Shown: one piece after another, positions 27,826 through 39,735 of the stretch
How the letters are laid out: every line of letters begins with the position of its first letter
Position numbering within the stretch: the first letter of the stretch is position 1
Assembly (NCBI GenBank): GCA_028822935.1
Contig: JAPKCM010000010.1
Location: forward strand, 1 to 64,000
DNA from: Akkermansiaceae bacterium
GTDB lineage: Bacteria; Verrucomicrobiota; Verrucomicrobiia; Verrucomicrobiales; Akkermansiaceae
Direction of reading: 5' to 3'
Length of the DNA: 64,000 bases
Notes under the pieces: generated by a model
What the model was told of the DNA's origin: nothing
Database searches by the model: none
The model's input: only the letters and a program-made list of their open reading frames with translations
Position numbers and translations under genes: made by a program

Positions 27826-29977
27826 AATCAATCAAGGGGAAAACGGCGCCGGAGGTCTCATTAATCTGCGATGTTTTGGGCTGGCTCTCATCTTATGTGC
27901 CGTGATCGGCGCGGCTCATGCCAAGCAGGAAGAGAAGCCGGGATTCCGCTTTGCGGCGATTCTCAACGACGGGATGGTTCTCCAACAGGAGAAGCCGATC
28001 AAGATCTGGGGCTGGGCCAAACCGGACACGCAGGTGTCCGTGACCCTGACGCAGGACGCCGCCACCGGAACCCCCGCCGTGGAGGCAGCGGTCCAGTCTG
28101 GCACCCGAAAGGGAGTCGCCGGAAAAACCAGCGACGATCACTCGGTGACGATGCGTTACGAGGAGAAAAACCCCCCGAAATTCGTCCCGCAAACCGTCAA
28201 GGCGACTGCCGGAGCGGACGGAGCGTGGACCGTGACACTCGCTCCGGCCAAGGCGAGTTTCCAGGAAACCTGGATCATTGCAAAAAGCAGTGAGAACACC
28301 CTTGCGGTGGAGAATGTCCTGATCGGCGAAGTCTGGGTCTGCGCGGGGCAGAGCAACATGGGGTGGGGGAATTTCAACCGCAAGGATCGCGTCGCCGCTT
28401 CGTCGGATTTCCCCGGCATGCGCTACGTGGCGTGGCACGATTCGTGGTATAAGCCGCTCGACGATGTCCGCAGCAAGATCCGCTGGCAGGAGTGTTCGCC
28501 GGAGGCCGCGAAAGGTTTCTCTTCGGTGCCTTATCTCTACGGAATGTTCCTGCACCGTTACCTAAAGGTGCCGGTGGGGATCATCAACGTCGCGCGCGGT
28601 GGAACGACCGGCGACACCTGGTGCCTGCGTGAGGAACTCGACGGCCTGCAGCACGTCACGGTAAAAGAAAGTCTCCGCAAGTACGACGCCGAGACGGCCA
28701 TCTGGGACAACCCGACCGAGGTGAAGCGCATCATGGCCGAATGGGAGCAGGCCAAAGTCACCGCTAAAATCGAACACGAAGGGAAACTCGCAAAGGCAAA
28801 GGCTGAAGGGAAAAAGGAGCCACGCTTGCGTTTGCCAAAACAGCCTGCCGATCCCCGCAGCGGGTGGAGTCCGCCGGCGGCCCTGTTCAATGCCACCGTG
28901 GTCCCCATTCGACACCTCGGAGTGCGCGGGGTGCTCTACTATCAGGGCGAGAATAACGTCTTCGGGCGCTGGACGCGCTACGAGCATACCTTTGCCAAAG
29001 TTCCGCTTTCCTTCCGCAAGGCCTTCGGCGATGAGAACCTTCCCTTCGGCTGCATCAGCCAGCCGGGATGGGGAGCCTTCGGCACCGACCCGGAGGTCGA
29101 AACCGTGACGGGTGGCTACGCTATGATCCGCGACATCCAAAGGCGCGCGCTGAAAGACGACCCGAACGCCGCAATGATCGCGACTTACCCGACCGGGAAT
29201 TCCTACATCCATCCGGGAGAAAAATTCCCGGTGGCCGAGTATGCCTCGCTCTGGTCGCTCGCCAAGGTCTACGGCCAAGCGATTGTGCACCGCGGCAACC
29301 ACTTCGAAAAGATGGTGATCAAGGACGGCAAGGCGCAGGTCTACTTCGATTCCGATCCGGTGGTCTACGAGCGGTGGAAGCACATCGAGAACAACGCCTC
29401 GTGGCAGGTCCTGCCTCAACCCCGCCAGGGCAAGGCAGCCATCAAGGGTTTCATCATCGCAGGGAAGGACCGCCGCTGGTATCCCGCCCAGGCACAGGAG
29501 AAGCGCGTCGAGGGCACCTGGACGATCGAGGTCCGGAGCGATCTCGTGGCCGAACCGGTGGCCGTCCGCTACGGCTGGGCCAACTGGCCGACCGGCAATC
29601 TGGTGGGACGCGAGCGCCTCCCCGTCCCTACCTTCCGCACCGACGACTGGCCGATCGTCGAGGGCGTGAGCTACTCGGAAGCGGCCAAGAAGGCTTCCAC
29701 CGACAAGATCAAGGCGATGGAGAAAGAAGGAAAGACCTTCGCTCTCGATCGCAAGCTCCGACAACTTCAGCTCGACCTGCCCAAGCTGGAAACGGACCTC
29801 TACAAAGGCGACGCCAAGAAGCAGTTAGAGAGCAAACTCGCCAGGATCGAGACCATTCTGGATGAGCTACAGAAGGATCCGTGGCTTTCGAAGAATCTAG
29901 AAAAAGATTTCCCCACAGCGGTCGAACAGCTCAATGCCATACGCAATGCCTTGCGTCATCATGAAGCACACGAATAA
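27818..29977 (+). CDS. Sialate O-acetylesterase family protein
   Basis: ILNDGMVLQQEKPIKIWGWAKP; IGEVWVCAGQSNMGWG; INVARGGTTGDTW; GVLYYQGENNV. Confidence 0.87.
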   Translation: MTKINQGENGAGGLINLRCFGLALILCAVIGAAHAKQEEKPGFRFAAILNDGMVLQQEKPIKIWGWAKPDTQVSVTLTQDAATGTPAVEAAVQSGTRKGVAGKTSDDHSVTMRYEEKNPPKFVPQTVKATAGADGAWTVTLAPAKASFQETWIIAKSSENTLAVENVLIGEVWVCAGQSNMGWGNFNRKDRVAASSDFPGMRYVAWHDSWYKPLDDVRSKIRWQECSPEAAKGFSSVPYLYGMFLHRYLKVPVGIINVARGGTTGDTWCLREELDGLQHVTVKESLRKYDAETAIWDNPTEVKRIMAEWEQAKVTAKIEHEGKLAKAKAEGKKEPRLRLPKQPADPRSGWSPPAALFNATVVPIRHLGVRGVLYYQGENNVFGRWTRYEHTFAKVPLSFRKAFGDENLPFGCISQPGWGAFGTDPEVETVTGGYAMIRDIQRRALKDDPNAAMIATYPTGNSYIHPGEKFPVAEYASLWSLAKVYGQAIVHRGNHFEKMVIKDGKAQVYFDSDPVVYERWKHIENNASWQVLPQPRQGKAAIKGFIIAGKDRRWYPAQAQEKRVEGTWTIEVRSDLVAEPVAVRYGWANWPTGNLVGRERLPVPTFRTDDWPIVEGVSYSEAAKKASTDKIKAMEKEGKTFALDRKLRQLQLDLPKLETDLYKGDAKKQLESKLARIETILDELQKDPWLSKNLEKDFPTAVEQLNAIRNALRHHEAHE

Positions 29978-30062
29978 GAACGAATCATGAATGCGACTCA
30001 TTTTTTACTGCTGTCTCGCGTCTTCACGTGAGATCAAGCACGCACGCTTTAAAAGGTCCGGA

Positions 30063-31658
30063 ATGAATCCCTTAAAATCGAAATATGATGTCGCAATCAT
30101 CGGAGGCGGCCATAACGGGCTTGTTGCAGCCTGTTATTTAGCTAAGGCGGGGATGTCCGTTTTGGTGTTGGAGCGTAATGACGTCCTTGGGGGGGCAACC
30201 CTTTCCCGGCAAGTGTTCCCCGGAGTGGATGCCAGGCTTTCTGTTTATTCATATCTTGTCAGTCTCCTGCCTCAAAAGATCATCGATGATCTTGATCTTA
30301 AGTTCCAACTCCGTTCGCGCAAAACCGCCTCTTGGACTCCTAGTTTTCACGATGGAAGACTCCGTGAACTCCTGATTCAAAATAATTCATCCAGTGCTAA
30401 CCGGGAGGCCTTTGCCGAACTCACCGGAAGTGACAAAGATTACGAGGGCTACCTCAAACTCCAGGAATTGGAAGAATCAGTCACCAAAGCAATCTGGCCC
30501 GGCCTCATTAGCCCCATGGTCTCCCGGGAAGAATTGCGAAGCCGTCTCGACAAGGACACCCGCATTGCGTGGCAGGCACTGATTGAGGAACCGCTGGGCG
30601 ATGTCATCGAGCAACACATCTCCGATGACCTGATTCGCGGACTCGTATTCACCGATGGCAGAATCGGCGTTTCGACCTATCCTCACGACCCGTCCTTACT
30701 GCAAAACAAATCCTTTCTTTATCACATCATCGGAGGTGGCACCGGCGAATGGAAAGTTCCCGTTGGCGGAATGGGTGTGCTCGTCGAACAACTGCACAAA
30801 GTGGCACATGCTACCGGCAACACGACATTCCAAACGAACGCGAAAGTCATCCGAATCGACAACGGAGCAAGAGATTCTACGGTCACATTTGAGCACGATG
30901 AAAAGGAACACCAAGTTGACGCACGATTCGTTCTTTGCAACGCCTCGGCCCATGTCCTGAATCAACTGACAGAGGAAAAGAGTGTCCCCTCGGACAAAGT
31001 CGTCGAAGGCGCCGGATTCAAAATCAACATGCTCCTCAAGAAGCTTCCCAAATTGTTGTCAGATCGCCACACGGCAGAGGATGCTTTTGCCGGAACCGTT
31101 CATATCGCCGAAGGGTATCAGCAAATGATGACCAGCTATCAGGAAAGTATGAAGGGAAACATCCCAACCAGACCGCCGGGAGAAATCTACTGCCATACTC
31201 TGACCGACGATTCGATTCTCTCGCATGATTTAAATCAACGCGGATACCACACGCTCACTTTCTTTGGCCTGGATATGCCATATCGATTATTTGAAAAAGA
31301 TAATGACCGGGTTCGCGACGAAGTTCTCTCCCGCTACCTCACCGGCATCAACCAATTCCTCCGTGATCCGATCGAAGATTGTCTCGCAAGTGATGGCAAT
31401 GGAGATCCCTGTGTCGAAGCGATGAGCGCCTTTGATCTCGAACAAAAAGTGCATCTTCCCAAAGGCAACATTTTCCATGGAGGTCTCTCCTGGCCTTTTG
31501 CCGAATCAGATGAGGAAGTGGGCCAATGGGGAGTCGAAACGAAAAACCCGAATATTTTCCTCTGTGGCTCTGCCGCCAAACGGGGCGGGGCGGTCAGCGG
31601 AATTCCCGGTCACAACGCTGCCATGAAAGTAATGGAATTGAGCAAAAATAATCGCTGA
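30063..31658 (+). CDS. NAD(P)/FAD-dependent oxidoreductase (phytoene desaturase/PYROXD2-like)
   Basis: YDVAIIGGGHNGLVAACYLAKAGMSVLVLERNDVLGGATLS; start moved from 29991 to 30063 on the FAD-binding N-terminus. Confidence 0.82.
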   Translation: MNPLKSKYDVAIIGGGHNGLVAACYLAKAGMSVLVLERNDVLGGATLSRQVFPGVDARLSVYSYLVSLLPQKIIDDLDLKFQLRSRKTASWTPSFHDGRLRELLIQNNSSSANREAFAELTGSDKDYEGYLKLQELEESVTKAIWPGLISPMVSREELRSRLDKDTRIAWQALIEEPLGDVIEQHISDDLIRGLVFTDGRIGVSTYPHDPSLLQNKSFLYHIIGGGTGEWKVPVGGMGVLVEQLHKVAHATGNTTFQTNAKVIRIDNGARDSTVTFEHDEKEHQVDARFVLCNASAHVLNQLTEEKSVPSDKVVEGAGFKINMLLKKLPKLLSDRHTAEDAFAGTVHIAEGYQQMMTSYQESMKGNIPTRPPGEIYCHTLTDDSILSHDLNQRGYHTLTFFGLDMPYRLFEKDNDRVRDEVLSRYLTGINQFLRDPIEDCLASDGNGDPCVEAMSAFDLEQKVHLPKGNIFHGGLSWPFAESDEEVGQWGVETKNPNIFLCGSAAKRGGAVSGIPGHNAAMKVMELSKNNR

Positions 31659-31684
31659 CCCTCAATCAAATTAATCGCCAGAAC

Positions 31685-34600
31685 ATGACCCACCGCATAT
31701 TTCGAAAACTTCTTTCGCTCCTTAAGGGCATGGTCGTGATGGGCCTCGCGCTGATGTTGCAGGTCCCCACTGCCAGGGCCACCAATTGGCAGGCCAATAT
31801 CAAGCCGGGCTCGGACATCGTGATGAACGATCTGCGCTGGCCCGTTTGGGACGCGGGCACCTACTACTGCTTTTGGTATATGAGTTTCTATCCCAAATTT
31901 TCCTCCTTGTATGGCGGAGTGGCAGTCCATGGACCTGACAAAACACCGGGGATGTTCACCTCTTATTGGTGTGTCACGGAGGCCGTCTATGAGGGGCCGG
32001 AATTCTATGGCAAGGGATTCGGAGCAGAAGGCTCGAAGGGCGGGGCAAACGGGGCGCCCACTTTTCAGCGGCCCAACTCGTGGTATCGCATGGTGATGCG
32101 AACCTTTCCGCCCACCCGGGGTGCTGAAGGAAAAACCAATGTCGGCTGGTGGGTCAAAGATGTGGAGCAGAATAAATGGTATACCCACAGCGTGCTGCGC
32201 ATTCCCAAGGCGGTGACTGGATTTCAGGCAAACAGCGGATTTGTGGAAGCTCTCGCGCCCGAGTCCACCGCGCGCGCCTTCGAACGTCGACGCGGATACT
32301 GTCGTCTCAACGGTGAATGGCACGCCTCGCCCCTCAGTGCGAATGACGACAGGAAATTCAAATTGATCGCGAACGATACCGTTGTCCGCTTCGATCGTTC
32401 GGGACCCGATGGCGGAGCGAAGAAAGAACAAACCTTCTTCCCAACCAAACAGCCGGCGACACCGGCCTTGGACCAACCTGCGATCGATCAAGCGGAAGCG
32501 CACGCTTGGGGCAAGCAGGTGAGCGTGAAGTGGAAGATTCCGCAAGGCGCGTCGCCGCAACTCGCCTACAAGATCGAGGTCTTTACTGATCGCGAGGCAA
32601 AGGGCGAGCCCATTACCACCTGGGGAGATGCCGCTCCCCACATCATCAATAAACGGCTGGATTTGAAGGATCCCGCGAAATCGGTGAGGCTGACGCTCAC
32701 TGATATTTTTGATCAGGAAATCGCGGTAGTGATCCCCGTGAAGTATCCCACGATTCCACGTGTTCCCTCCACTGCGAGCAATACCCAGACCGGACTCAGC
32801 TACCTATACTACGAAAATAAAAACGGGGACGCATGGGAGAAGTTGCCCGATTTTCCGTCTCTTAAACCGGTCAAGCAAGGCTACCTCAAGACGCTCGACG
32901 ACACCGTGCGAGAGGATCGTGCCACCGGCTATGCGATCCATTACAAAGGCTACCTTCGAGTTCCTTCCGATGGCTTGTATGTCATTTCGGCAGGCACCAG
33001 TGACGGCAGCCGCCTTCATATCGACGGCAAACTGGTGGCAGAAAATGACGGTATCCACAGCACCTCCCAAACGCTCTACGCGCTCCCGTTGAGCAAGGGA
33101 CTGCGTGCTTTTGAGCTGGAGTATTTCAAAGGAGAGAATGACGGGAACAGCAGACAATCGACCACCGCAAAGATCGCTATTTCTTGGGAAGGTCCCGGCT
33201 TCGAAATGCGCAAGCTGACAAGAAGCGACTTCATGTGTGATTTCGGCGCTGACGTCCCTTTGGCAACTCTCACATTGAAGAGCGCCATTTCCGGCGGCGT
33301 GCTGGAGGACAACTTGGCGGAGATTCAAGTAGGAATCGAGCGGCGTGGACAGGCGATTCACAAATTGCAGCTCTTTGCCGGAAAAGTGCTCCTGGCGAGC
33401 AAATTGGGCAGCGAGATCGATGACAATGGCAAGGTCGATATTAGCGTCTTGCTTCCCGAAGGGAGGAATCAAATTTGGGCGCGACTCTGGTTCGGTGACG
33501 GCCATTCGATCGATTCCGCCAACGAACTCGAACTCGAAGCAAGAAACCGAATCGCCGAACCATGGCAGTTTAATAGCATGTTGGAAGGGGGCTTCCCACT
33601 CGCGGTCCGGGGCGAGGCCGATAGCGCATCCTTCAGGGGAGAGGGCTACGGTTTTGTGCACCAGACAGTCGCTGGGGATTTCACGCTCACCGCGCGGATT
33701 GCGGACATGCCGCTGACCTCGAAAGAGAATGGATTGTGGCCCTCGAACTGGTTGGGGCTTTCGATCTTGAGCAAGCACTCAAATCCCAAAGTGCGCATCG
33801 CCGACAAGGGACCTTACAATTCTGAAATCAGCCTCTTCCTGACCGCCGAAGGAAAAATGAAAGGCGGCAAGGATTTTCCTGACTTGGCCGGAAGCAACAA
33901 AAGCATCGCCTCATTCGAAGAGGATCACCGCTGGCTGAGATTGGTTCGGCGTGGGCGACGTTATCAATCATTCACCTCGGCGGACGGAAAGGCATGGCAG
34001 CTGGCCGATGAACGTTTTTTCACTCATGTGCCCAAGGAGGTTTATGCCGGGGTCTGTTTCCGCTCGGGGCCGAACAAGAGCCGCAGCTTGTTTCAGGGCG
34101 CCGTCGATCAAATCAAGCTGGAAAACAGCGTCCCTCCGGAGCTGCGTGAAAAGCCCAGAAAAGAAGATCTGATTCTCAAAAATCGCATTACCGCATTGGT
34201 GCAAGCCGCAAAAGATCCCCAAGTCTTGTATGCTAGGAGCGCGGGTCAGGGACTGCTCAAATCTGACGACGGTGGAGAAACCTGGACCGCTGCAAACGGC
34301 GAGCTAAATAATCCTGATGCCCTGGCCGTCCGCTCTGTGGCAGTGCATCCCGAGAACAGTTCTATCGTTCTGCGCGCGGGCGGCAGTGTGGTAGACGGAG
34401 AATTAAAGAGCGGGCTCTGGCGAAGTGCAGATGGCGGAGAATCCTGGAAACTGGTGACGCGCGAGATCGATTTCGATGGCCGTGGCCCCACTACCCTGTT
34501 TGGTGAAGTGCTGAAGTTCTGCCCCCAAGACCCCAACATCGTGGTGGCCGGCGGGGAGACTAAAGGCCTCTTCATCAGCCGCGATGCCGGCGATACGTGG

Positions 34601-35257
34601 ACCACGATTGCACTGGCCGGAGAACGGATCACGAGCATGGCCTTCAGTCCGCAACGCGACAAAAATTCCAAAGCAGCAATACTCGTAGTAGGGACCTTTG
34701 CCGACAGCGAGTTTCAAACCCTTGGCCTGGGAAGACCGATCTCAAAGGTCGAGGCACCTGGACGAATCTATTGGCTCAAACTCACCAACGATGAAAAACC
34801 GATCAAGCCCAGCAAAGCTGCCGAGCTGGAAGACATAGGTATCACCAACATGGTTTTCGACACCCAGATGAATTTCGTGAATTTGGCCACCACGCGAGGC
34901 ATCTATTACACTTGGGGCCACGGCGCCATGCATGCCCGGCGCAAGGTTGGCACGTCGAACGATCGGCTCTTCACCGCCATCGGGGCGCGACCGTTTGACA
35001 AGTGGAGCAAGCTCACCTGCGCCGCGCCGTTCTCGGGAGAGGAGCAAAACCCGATCTACTTCACCAAGGAACGAAGCCGCAACTGGTCCGCACTTTCTGA
35101 CAGTCAAAACGGTCCGCCAGTTTTGAATGAGGGCATCTCCTGCCTGCTCCCGGACGCCGTGGAAGAGAACACACTTTACCTCTGCAATCGCCACGGTCTT
35201 TTTAAGACCACCGACAGCGGGAAATCCTATACGCTCGTTTTGCGGACTAGGAAATGA
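31685..35257 (+). CDS. Multidomain secreted protein: DUF3472-like, PA14-like, DUF1349-like and BNR/sortilin-like repeats
   Basis: YCFWYMSFYPKFSSLYGGVAVHG...MFTSYW (DUF3472-like); YKGYLRVPSDGLYVISAGTSDGSRLHIDGKLVAEND (PA14-like); LLKSDDGGETWTAAN, LWRSADGGESWKLV, LFISRDAGDTWTTI (BNR). Confidence 0.75.
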   Translation: MTHRIFRKLLSLLKGMVVMGLALMLQVPTARATNWQANIKPGSDIVMNDLRWPVWDAGTYYCFWYMSFYPKFSSLYGGVAVHGPDKTPGMFTSYWCVTEAVYEGPEFYGKGFGAEGSKGGANGAPTFQRPNSWYRMVMRTFPPTRGAEGKTNVGWWVKDVEQNKWYTHSVLRIPKAVTGFQANSGFVEALAPESTARAFERRRGYCRLNGEWHASPLSANDDRKFKLIANDTVVRFDRSGPDGGAKKEQTFFPTKQPATPALDQPAIDQAEAHAWGKQVSVKWKIPQGASPQLAYKIEVFTDREAKGEPITTWGDAAPHIINKRLDLKDPAKSVRLTLTDIFDQEIAVVIPVKYPTIPRVPSTASNTQTGLSYLYYENKNGDAWEKLPDFPSLKPVKQGYLKTLDDTVREDRATGYAIHYKGYLRVPSDGLYVISAGTSDGSRLHIDGKLVAENDGIHSTSQTLYALPLSKGLRAFELEYFKGENDGNSRQSTTAKIAISWEGPGFEMRKLTRSDFMCDFGADVPLATLTLKSAISGGVLEDNLAEIQVGIERRGQAIHKLQLFAGKVLLASKLGSEIDDNGKVDISVLLPEGRNQIWARLWFGDGHSIDSANELELEARNRIAEPWQFNSMLEGGFPLAVRGEADSASFRGEGYGFVHQTVAGDFTLTARIADMPLTSKENGLWPSNWLGLSILSKHSNPKVRIADKGPYNSEISLFLTAEGKMKGGKDFPDLAGSNKSIASFEEDHRWLRLVRRGRRYQSFTSADGKAWQLADERFFTHVPKEVYAGVCFRSGPNKSRSLFQGAVDQIKLENSVPPELREKPRKEDLILKNRITALVQAAKDPQVLYARSAGQGLLKSDDGGETWTAANGELNNPDALAVRSVAVHPENSSIVLRAGGSVVDGELKSGLWRSADGGESWKLVTREIDFDGRGPTTLFGEVLKFCPQDPNIVVAGGETKGLFISRDAGDTWTTIALAGERITSMAFSPQRDKNSKAAILVVGTFADSEFQTLGLGRPISKVEAPGRIYWLKLTNDEKPIKPSKAAELEDIGITNMVFDTQMNFVNLATTRGIYYTWGHGAMHARRKVGTSNDRLFTAIGARPFDKWSKLTCAAPFSGEEQNPIYFTKERSRNWSALSDSQNGPPVLNEGISCLLPDAVEENTLYLCNRHGLFKTTDSGKSYTLVLRTRK

Positions 35258-35351
35258 AGATCAAATCAAAGCGCGGCACAAAAAATCTTAAACCAACGAG
35301 CCATCCTCGCCCGTGAACTCGTTTGATGGGGATGGAAAACCACAGAAGAAG

Positions 35352-36827
35352 CTACGCTAGAACTTCTTTGATGACATTTCCTTCGACGTTCGTGAGTCGC
35401 CTCTCGATGCCATTGTGATAGAAGGTCAGCCTCTCGTGATCGAGGCCGAGGAGGTGCAGGATGGTGGCGTTGAAATCGTAGAGTGGATGAATGTCTTCGA
35501 CAGCCTTTCGCCCGAGTTCGTCGGTGAGACCATGGCTGACGCCGGGTTTGACTCCGGCACCGGTCATCCAGCAGGTGAAGCCATCGGGATTGTGATCACG
35601 GCCTTGCGCGCCTTTCTGGAACATCGGCATGCGCCCGAACTCGGTGCACCAGACGACGAGAGTATCTTCTAACAGGCCGCGTGCTTTCAAATCTTTGATG
35701 AGGGCGGCAGCTGGTTGGTCGAGAATTTCGGAATGGACATCATACTGACCCTTGAGATCGCTGTGGCCGTCCCAGTTCAATTTTCCTCCACTGGCGTAGG
35801 CCCCGTTGAACAACTGAACGAAGCGCACGCCGTTCTCAAGCAAGCGCCGGGCGAGGATGCAGTTCTTGGCAAAGCCCGCCTTGGTTGGGTTGGCGTCGTC
35901 GTCAGCACCGTAACTCTTCATGATGTGCGCTGGCTCAGTGCTCAGGTCGCTGATTTCAGGAACGCTGAGTTGCATTCTTGCGGCAAGTTCGTAGCTGGCA
36001 ATGCGCGCGGCGAGCTGGCCGTCTCCGGGATGTTGTTTGAGGTGACGCGCATTCATCCGCTGCAGAAGTGAGCGGGCAGCTCGATCATTTTCAGGAGAAA
36101 CTCCGAGCGGTGATTTCAGATGGCGCACGGGCTTGGATGCACTGAAGGGCGTGCCCTGAAATTCGGCCGGTAGAAATCCCGGTCCCCAGTTGTTGACGCT
36201 GGCCTGCGGAACACCACGAGGATCAGGGATCGATACGAAGGCAGGTAGATTTTGGTTTTCACTCCCGAGCGCGTAGCTCGCCCAGCCGCCCATGCTTGGG
36301 AAGCCGTCCTGGACGAAGCCCGTAGAGAGAAAGTTCTCAGCAGGACCATGGGTGTTTGATTTACTGGTGAGCGAGTGGATGAAGGCAATGTCGTCGGTGA
36401 GTTCCGCGAGGTGCGGGATCATGTCCGAGACCATCTTGCCGGTCTGCCCACGCGGTCGGAATTCATACTGGGGCCGCGCTAGATTTCCAGCTGGTCCCTG
36501 AAACGTCACCGCTGGGCCGCCTTCCAAAGGTTTGCCATCCTGCTTGATCAACTCGGGTTTGTAGTCCCAGGTTTCAAGCTGGCTGACCGCCCCGGCACAG
36601 AAGATCACGAGGACCTTTTTCGCCTTGGGGGCGAAGTGGGGCACTCGCGGCGCATAGGGTTGGGAGGGATCGATGACGGGGCGATCACCCGCCAGCAATC
36701 CTTCCTGACCGAGCAAGCTGGTGAGGGCAATCGAACTCAAGGCCGTCGCGTTGTTTCCCAGGAAGGCCCGTCTATTGAGAAAGCCACGCCCGCCTAGGGA
36801 AAGATGTTCTGCTTGGTGATCAATCAT
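35352..36827 (-). CDS. DUF1501 family secreted protein
   Basis: [81 protein letters not shown]. Confidence 0.92.
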   Translation of the reverse strand: MIDHQAEHLSLGGRGFLNRRAFLGNNATALSSIALTSLLGQEGLLAGDRPVIDPSQPYAPRVPHFAPKAKKVLVIFCAGAVSQLETWDYKPELIKQDGKPLEGGPAVTFQGPAGNLARPQYEFRPRGQTGKMVSDMIPHLAELTDDIAFIHSLTSKSNTHGPAENFLSTGFVQDGFPSMGGWASYALGSENQNLPAFVSIPDPRGVPQASVNNWGPGFLPAEFQGTPFSASKPVRHLKSPLGVSPENDRAARSLLQRMNARHLKQHPGDGQLAARIASYELAARMQLSVPEISDLSTEPAHIMKSYGADDDANPTKAGFAKNCILARRLLENGVRFVQLFNGAYASGGKLNWDGHSDLKGQYDVHSEILDQPAAALIKDLKARGLLEDTLVVWCTEFGRMPMFQKGAQGRDHNPDGFTCWMTGAGVKPGVSHGLTDELGRKAVEDIHPLYDFNATILHLLGLDHERLTFYHNGIERRLTNVEGNVIKEVLA

Positions 36828-39556
36828 GGGATGAAAAGAAATTCGCTGCTGTTGAAAATCGCCCGGCAGAGTGTCGGCAGGCCATTTTGGCGCACGACCG
36901 ATTTTGCGTCAGTCAGCTCGTCCGGTTCTGGAGTGCGGCCGTAGGCGAGTTCATAGGTGTATGTGATTTGTGCCCTCACTTCTTGACCGACCTTGTCGCG
37001 CACGCGCTGTGCGAATGCCTCTGATTCGTCGATGGTTAACTGGCTATTGAAAAGGTTGAGTGCTTGAATCGGGGTCGTGCTTTGTCTGCGACGCGACACG
37101 CTCTGGCCTGCATCCGGGCAATCGAAGGCTCCAAAAACCGAATCAGGTTCCATGCGAATCTTATGCGCGTAGATCATGCGCCGTAGGCCGTCGTCTTTGA
37201 ACTTCGTGATCGGGGGGAAGCCGCTGAGCCCGCCACGCGAGGTGAAGAGATCAAACCCGGGGCCGCCGGTTTTAAGATCGAGCCGACCGCTGACCGCGAG
37301 CATCGTATCGCGGATGCTTTCAGCTTCGAGGCGACGAGAGGGATATCTCCACAAGAGGCGCACATCGGCATCTTTGGCCTGTGCGATCGAGTTGATTTGT
37401 TCCGACTGGCGGTAGGTCTCTGATCGCACGATTAATCGGTGGAGGTGTTTCACCGACCACCCCGATCGAATAAATTCAGAGGCAAGCCAGTCGAGAAGCT
37501 TTGGGTGGGATGGTGCGGTGCCAGCCCGACCGAAATCATTCGCGGTTTCGACCAAGCCGATGCCGAAATGTCCCTGCCAGATCCGGTTGATCGCCACGCG
37601 TGCGGTGAGAGGGTTTTTGGGAGTGGTGATCCAATTTGCCAGCGCCAAACGGCGCTCCGGATCCGGCGCGTCTTTCGCCAAGGTGACGTCGCCGAGCGCA
37701 CTCAAGACCGCAGGCACGACGGCCTCCATTGGTTGCTCGGCATCGCCACGGTTCAACAAGTGCATCGGTTCCGGTTTCCCAAAAATGCCACCGAATATTT
37801 TCTGCGAATTTGTCAGCTCTGCCAGTCGAATTTCGACCTGCTTTTTCTCCTCTAAGAGAGATTTGGTCTTCGTTTGTTGCTTGGGATCGAGAGTGGAGAG
37901 GTCCCTCTGGATTTTCGGATCACCGCTGCGTCGATCGGTCGAATCGGCCACGACGACCCAATCATCTGAATCATTTGCCACTTCGATGACATACTCAACA
38001 GCAAGCCGGTCCGCATATTTCCCGTTGCGGTCACGTGCCCAGACGATTCGCTCGATGGTGTGTTCGTGGGGGAATTTGAGCATAATCCAACCGGTGGTCT
38101 GGCCGCACATCCAGCTTCGTTCGTTACCGAATCTGCCGTCGTTGATGAACTCAATTTGATGTTGGTTTGCCGAAACCTTAGTGGTGGAAGCGCTTCGCTC
38201 AACGCCCAGCGATGCGAGCGCGATGTTGTTGCCCTGCGAATCAAAGACCTCCAACTCGTCGATGCAGGGTTCATAGAGATTCGTCTTCTTGATGGTAAAA
38301 CGCACCTTGCGTGCTTTCACCGGAGTGAATCGGTCGATGTTGAGCAATGCGTTGACTGGCGGTCGCTCCACGCCGGGACTCACGCGTGGGACGAGATTTT
38401 CGAACGCTCGATCAATCTCACGAATACGGGACTTTAGCTTCTCTGCCTGTTCTAGCTCAGTCTCTGATTTTGATGATTGGATTGGGCGTTCGCCGTAGGA
38501 TACTCCGGCGAAGAACGCCTGCATGGAATAGTAATCCTTCGCCGAGATGGCATCGAACTTGTGATTGTGACAGCGAGCACAACCAACGCTGAGCCCGAGG
38601 AATGCCTCGCTGGTATTGATGACGATTTCTCCCAGCTCATCCTGGCGTGCCAGACGAAGTGATGCGGCGTCCTTGCCGATCTGCCCCGGTAGTAGACGGG
38701 CGGCAGTGACCAGGAATCCGGTTGCAGCATCTTTGCCGAACTGGTCTCCCGCTAATTGCTCGCGGATGAATTTATCAAAGGGGGTATCGTTGTTGAAGGC
38801 CTCGATCACGTAATCTCGATACGGCCACGCGTTCGCCCGCGGTGTGTTCACTTCGAAACCGTGGGTGTCGGCATAGCGCACCACATCCAGCCAGTGCTGC
38901 GCCCAGCGTTCGCCATAGCGTGGCGAAGAGAGCAGTCGATCGACGACACGTGCGTGCGCACCGGGATCAGTATCGACAAGGAATGCCGCAATCTGTTCCG
39001 GGGTTGGTGGTAGCCCGGTCAGATCGAAGGAGACACGTCTCAGCCAGGTCAGACGATCTGCCGGTGGCGACATCACGAGGCCATTACTGGTTAGTTTCTC
39101 TCTCACGAAAAAATCGATATTCTGGTCGCCATCGAACGGTTTGAGCGGCTTGAACGACCAGTGATCGGTGCGGTCGACTGGTTTCACAAGGTCGACCTCC
39201 TCTGGCCAAATTGCCCCTTGCTCGATCCACGCGGTCAATGTCGCGATCTCATCTTTCGTCAAGCGCTCGCCCTTCGGTGGCATGCGCATCTCTTCATCGT
39301 CGCCACGCACGAAACGGATCAGGTTGCTCTCATCAGCTTTCCCCGGGATAATCGTCGGCTGGTGGAATTCACCAGCGTCAAAGGCACCGGAACGCATATC
39401 GAGCCGCAGACCGGATTTCTGCTTGTCTGCGCCATGGCAGTCATAGCAGTTTCCCTCGAATATTGGCCGTATGTCGCGGACGAAATCTATCGATCCTGCA
39501 CTGAGTTTTCCTCCGGCCGAGAATAGGATGAACGCGATTGTGAATTGGAGTTTCAA
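36824..39556 (-). CDS. DUF1549/DUF1553 planctomycete-type cytochrome protein (PSCyt1)
   Basis: [63 protein letters not shown] overlaps partner DUF1501. Confidence 0.92.
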   Translation of the reverse strand: MKLQFTIAFILFSAGGKLSAGSIDFVRDIRPIFEGNCYDCHGADKQKSGLRLDMRSGAFDAGEFHQPTIIPGKADESNLIRFVRGDDEEMRMPPKGERLTKDEIATLTAWIEQGAIWPEEVDLVKPVDRTDHWSFKPLKPFDGDQNIDFFVREKLTSNGLVMSPPADRLTWLRRVSFDLTGLPPTPEQIAAFLVDTDPGAHARVVDRLLSSPRYGERWAQHWLDVVRYADTHGFEVNTPRANAWPYRDYVIEAFNNDTPFDKFIREQLAGDQFGKDAATGFLVTAARLLPGQIGKDAASLRLARQDELGEIVINTSEAFLGLSVGCARCHNHKFDAISAKDYYSMQAFFAGVSYGERPIQSSKSETELEQAEKLKSRIREIDRAFENLVPRVSPGVERPPVNALLNIDRFTPVKARKVRFTIKKTNLYEPCIDELEVFDSQGNNIALASLGVERSASTTKVSANQHQIEFINDGRFGNERSWMCGQTTGWIMLKFPHEHTIERIVWARDRNGKYADRLAVEYVIEVANDSDDWVVVADSTDRRSGDPKIQRDLSTLDPKQQTKTKSLLEEKKQVEIRLAELTNSQKIFGGIFGKPEPMHLLNRGDAEQPMEAVVPAVLSALGDVTLAKDAPDPERRLALANWITTPKNPLTARVAINRIWQGHFGIGLVETANDFGRAGTAPSHPKLLDWLASEFIRSGWSVKHLHRLIVRSETYRQSEQINSIAQAKDADVRLLWRYPSRRLEAESIRDTMLAVSGRLDLKTGGPGFDLFTSRGGLSGFPPITKFKDDGLRRMIYAHKIRMEPDSVFGAFDCPDAGQSVSRRRQSTTPIQALNLFNSQLTIDESEAFAQRVRDKVGQEVRAQITYTYELAYGRTPEPDELTDAKSVVRQNGLPTLCRAIFNSSEFLFIP

Positions 39557-39735
39557 TTGAGCTTAGGGTAGAGATTGCCAGCGTCGAAGAGGGTTTGAAA
39601 TTCTGTATCATCTATCGAGACCTACGAGGAAAACTCGGCGACTGGCGTATTGTCTCGTCGAACTCATCTAATGGAACACCCATGCGCTGCTGCATCTTTC
39701 AACCCGGTGATGAACGCCTCAAATTTTAGACTCAT

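Noticed and set aside
28562-29764. 400-aa minus-strand ORF opposite the sialate O-acetylesterase
   Set aside because: Antisense shadow ORF; no recognisable motifs, and the plus-strand protein has clear family motifs.
31610-32641. 343-aa minus-strand ORF opposite the DUF3472 protein
   Set aside because: Antisense shadow; no signal peptide or domain motif.
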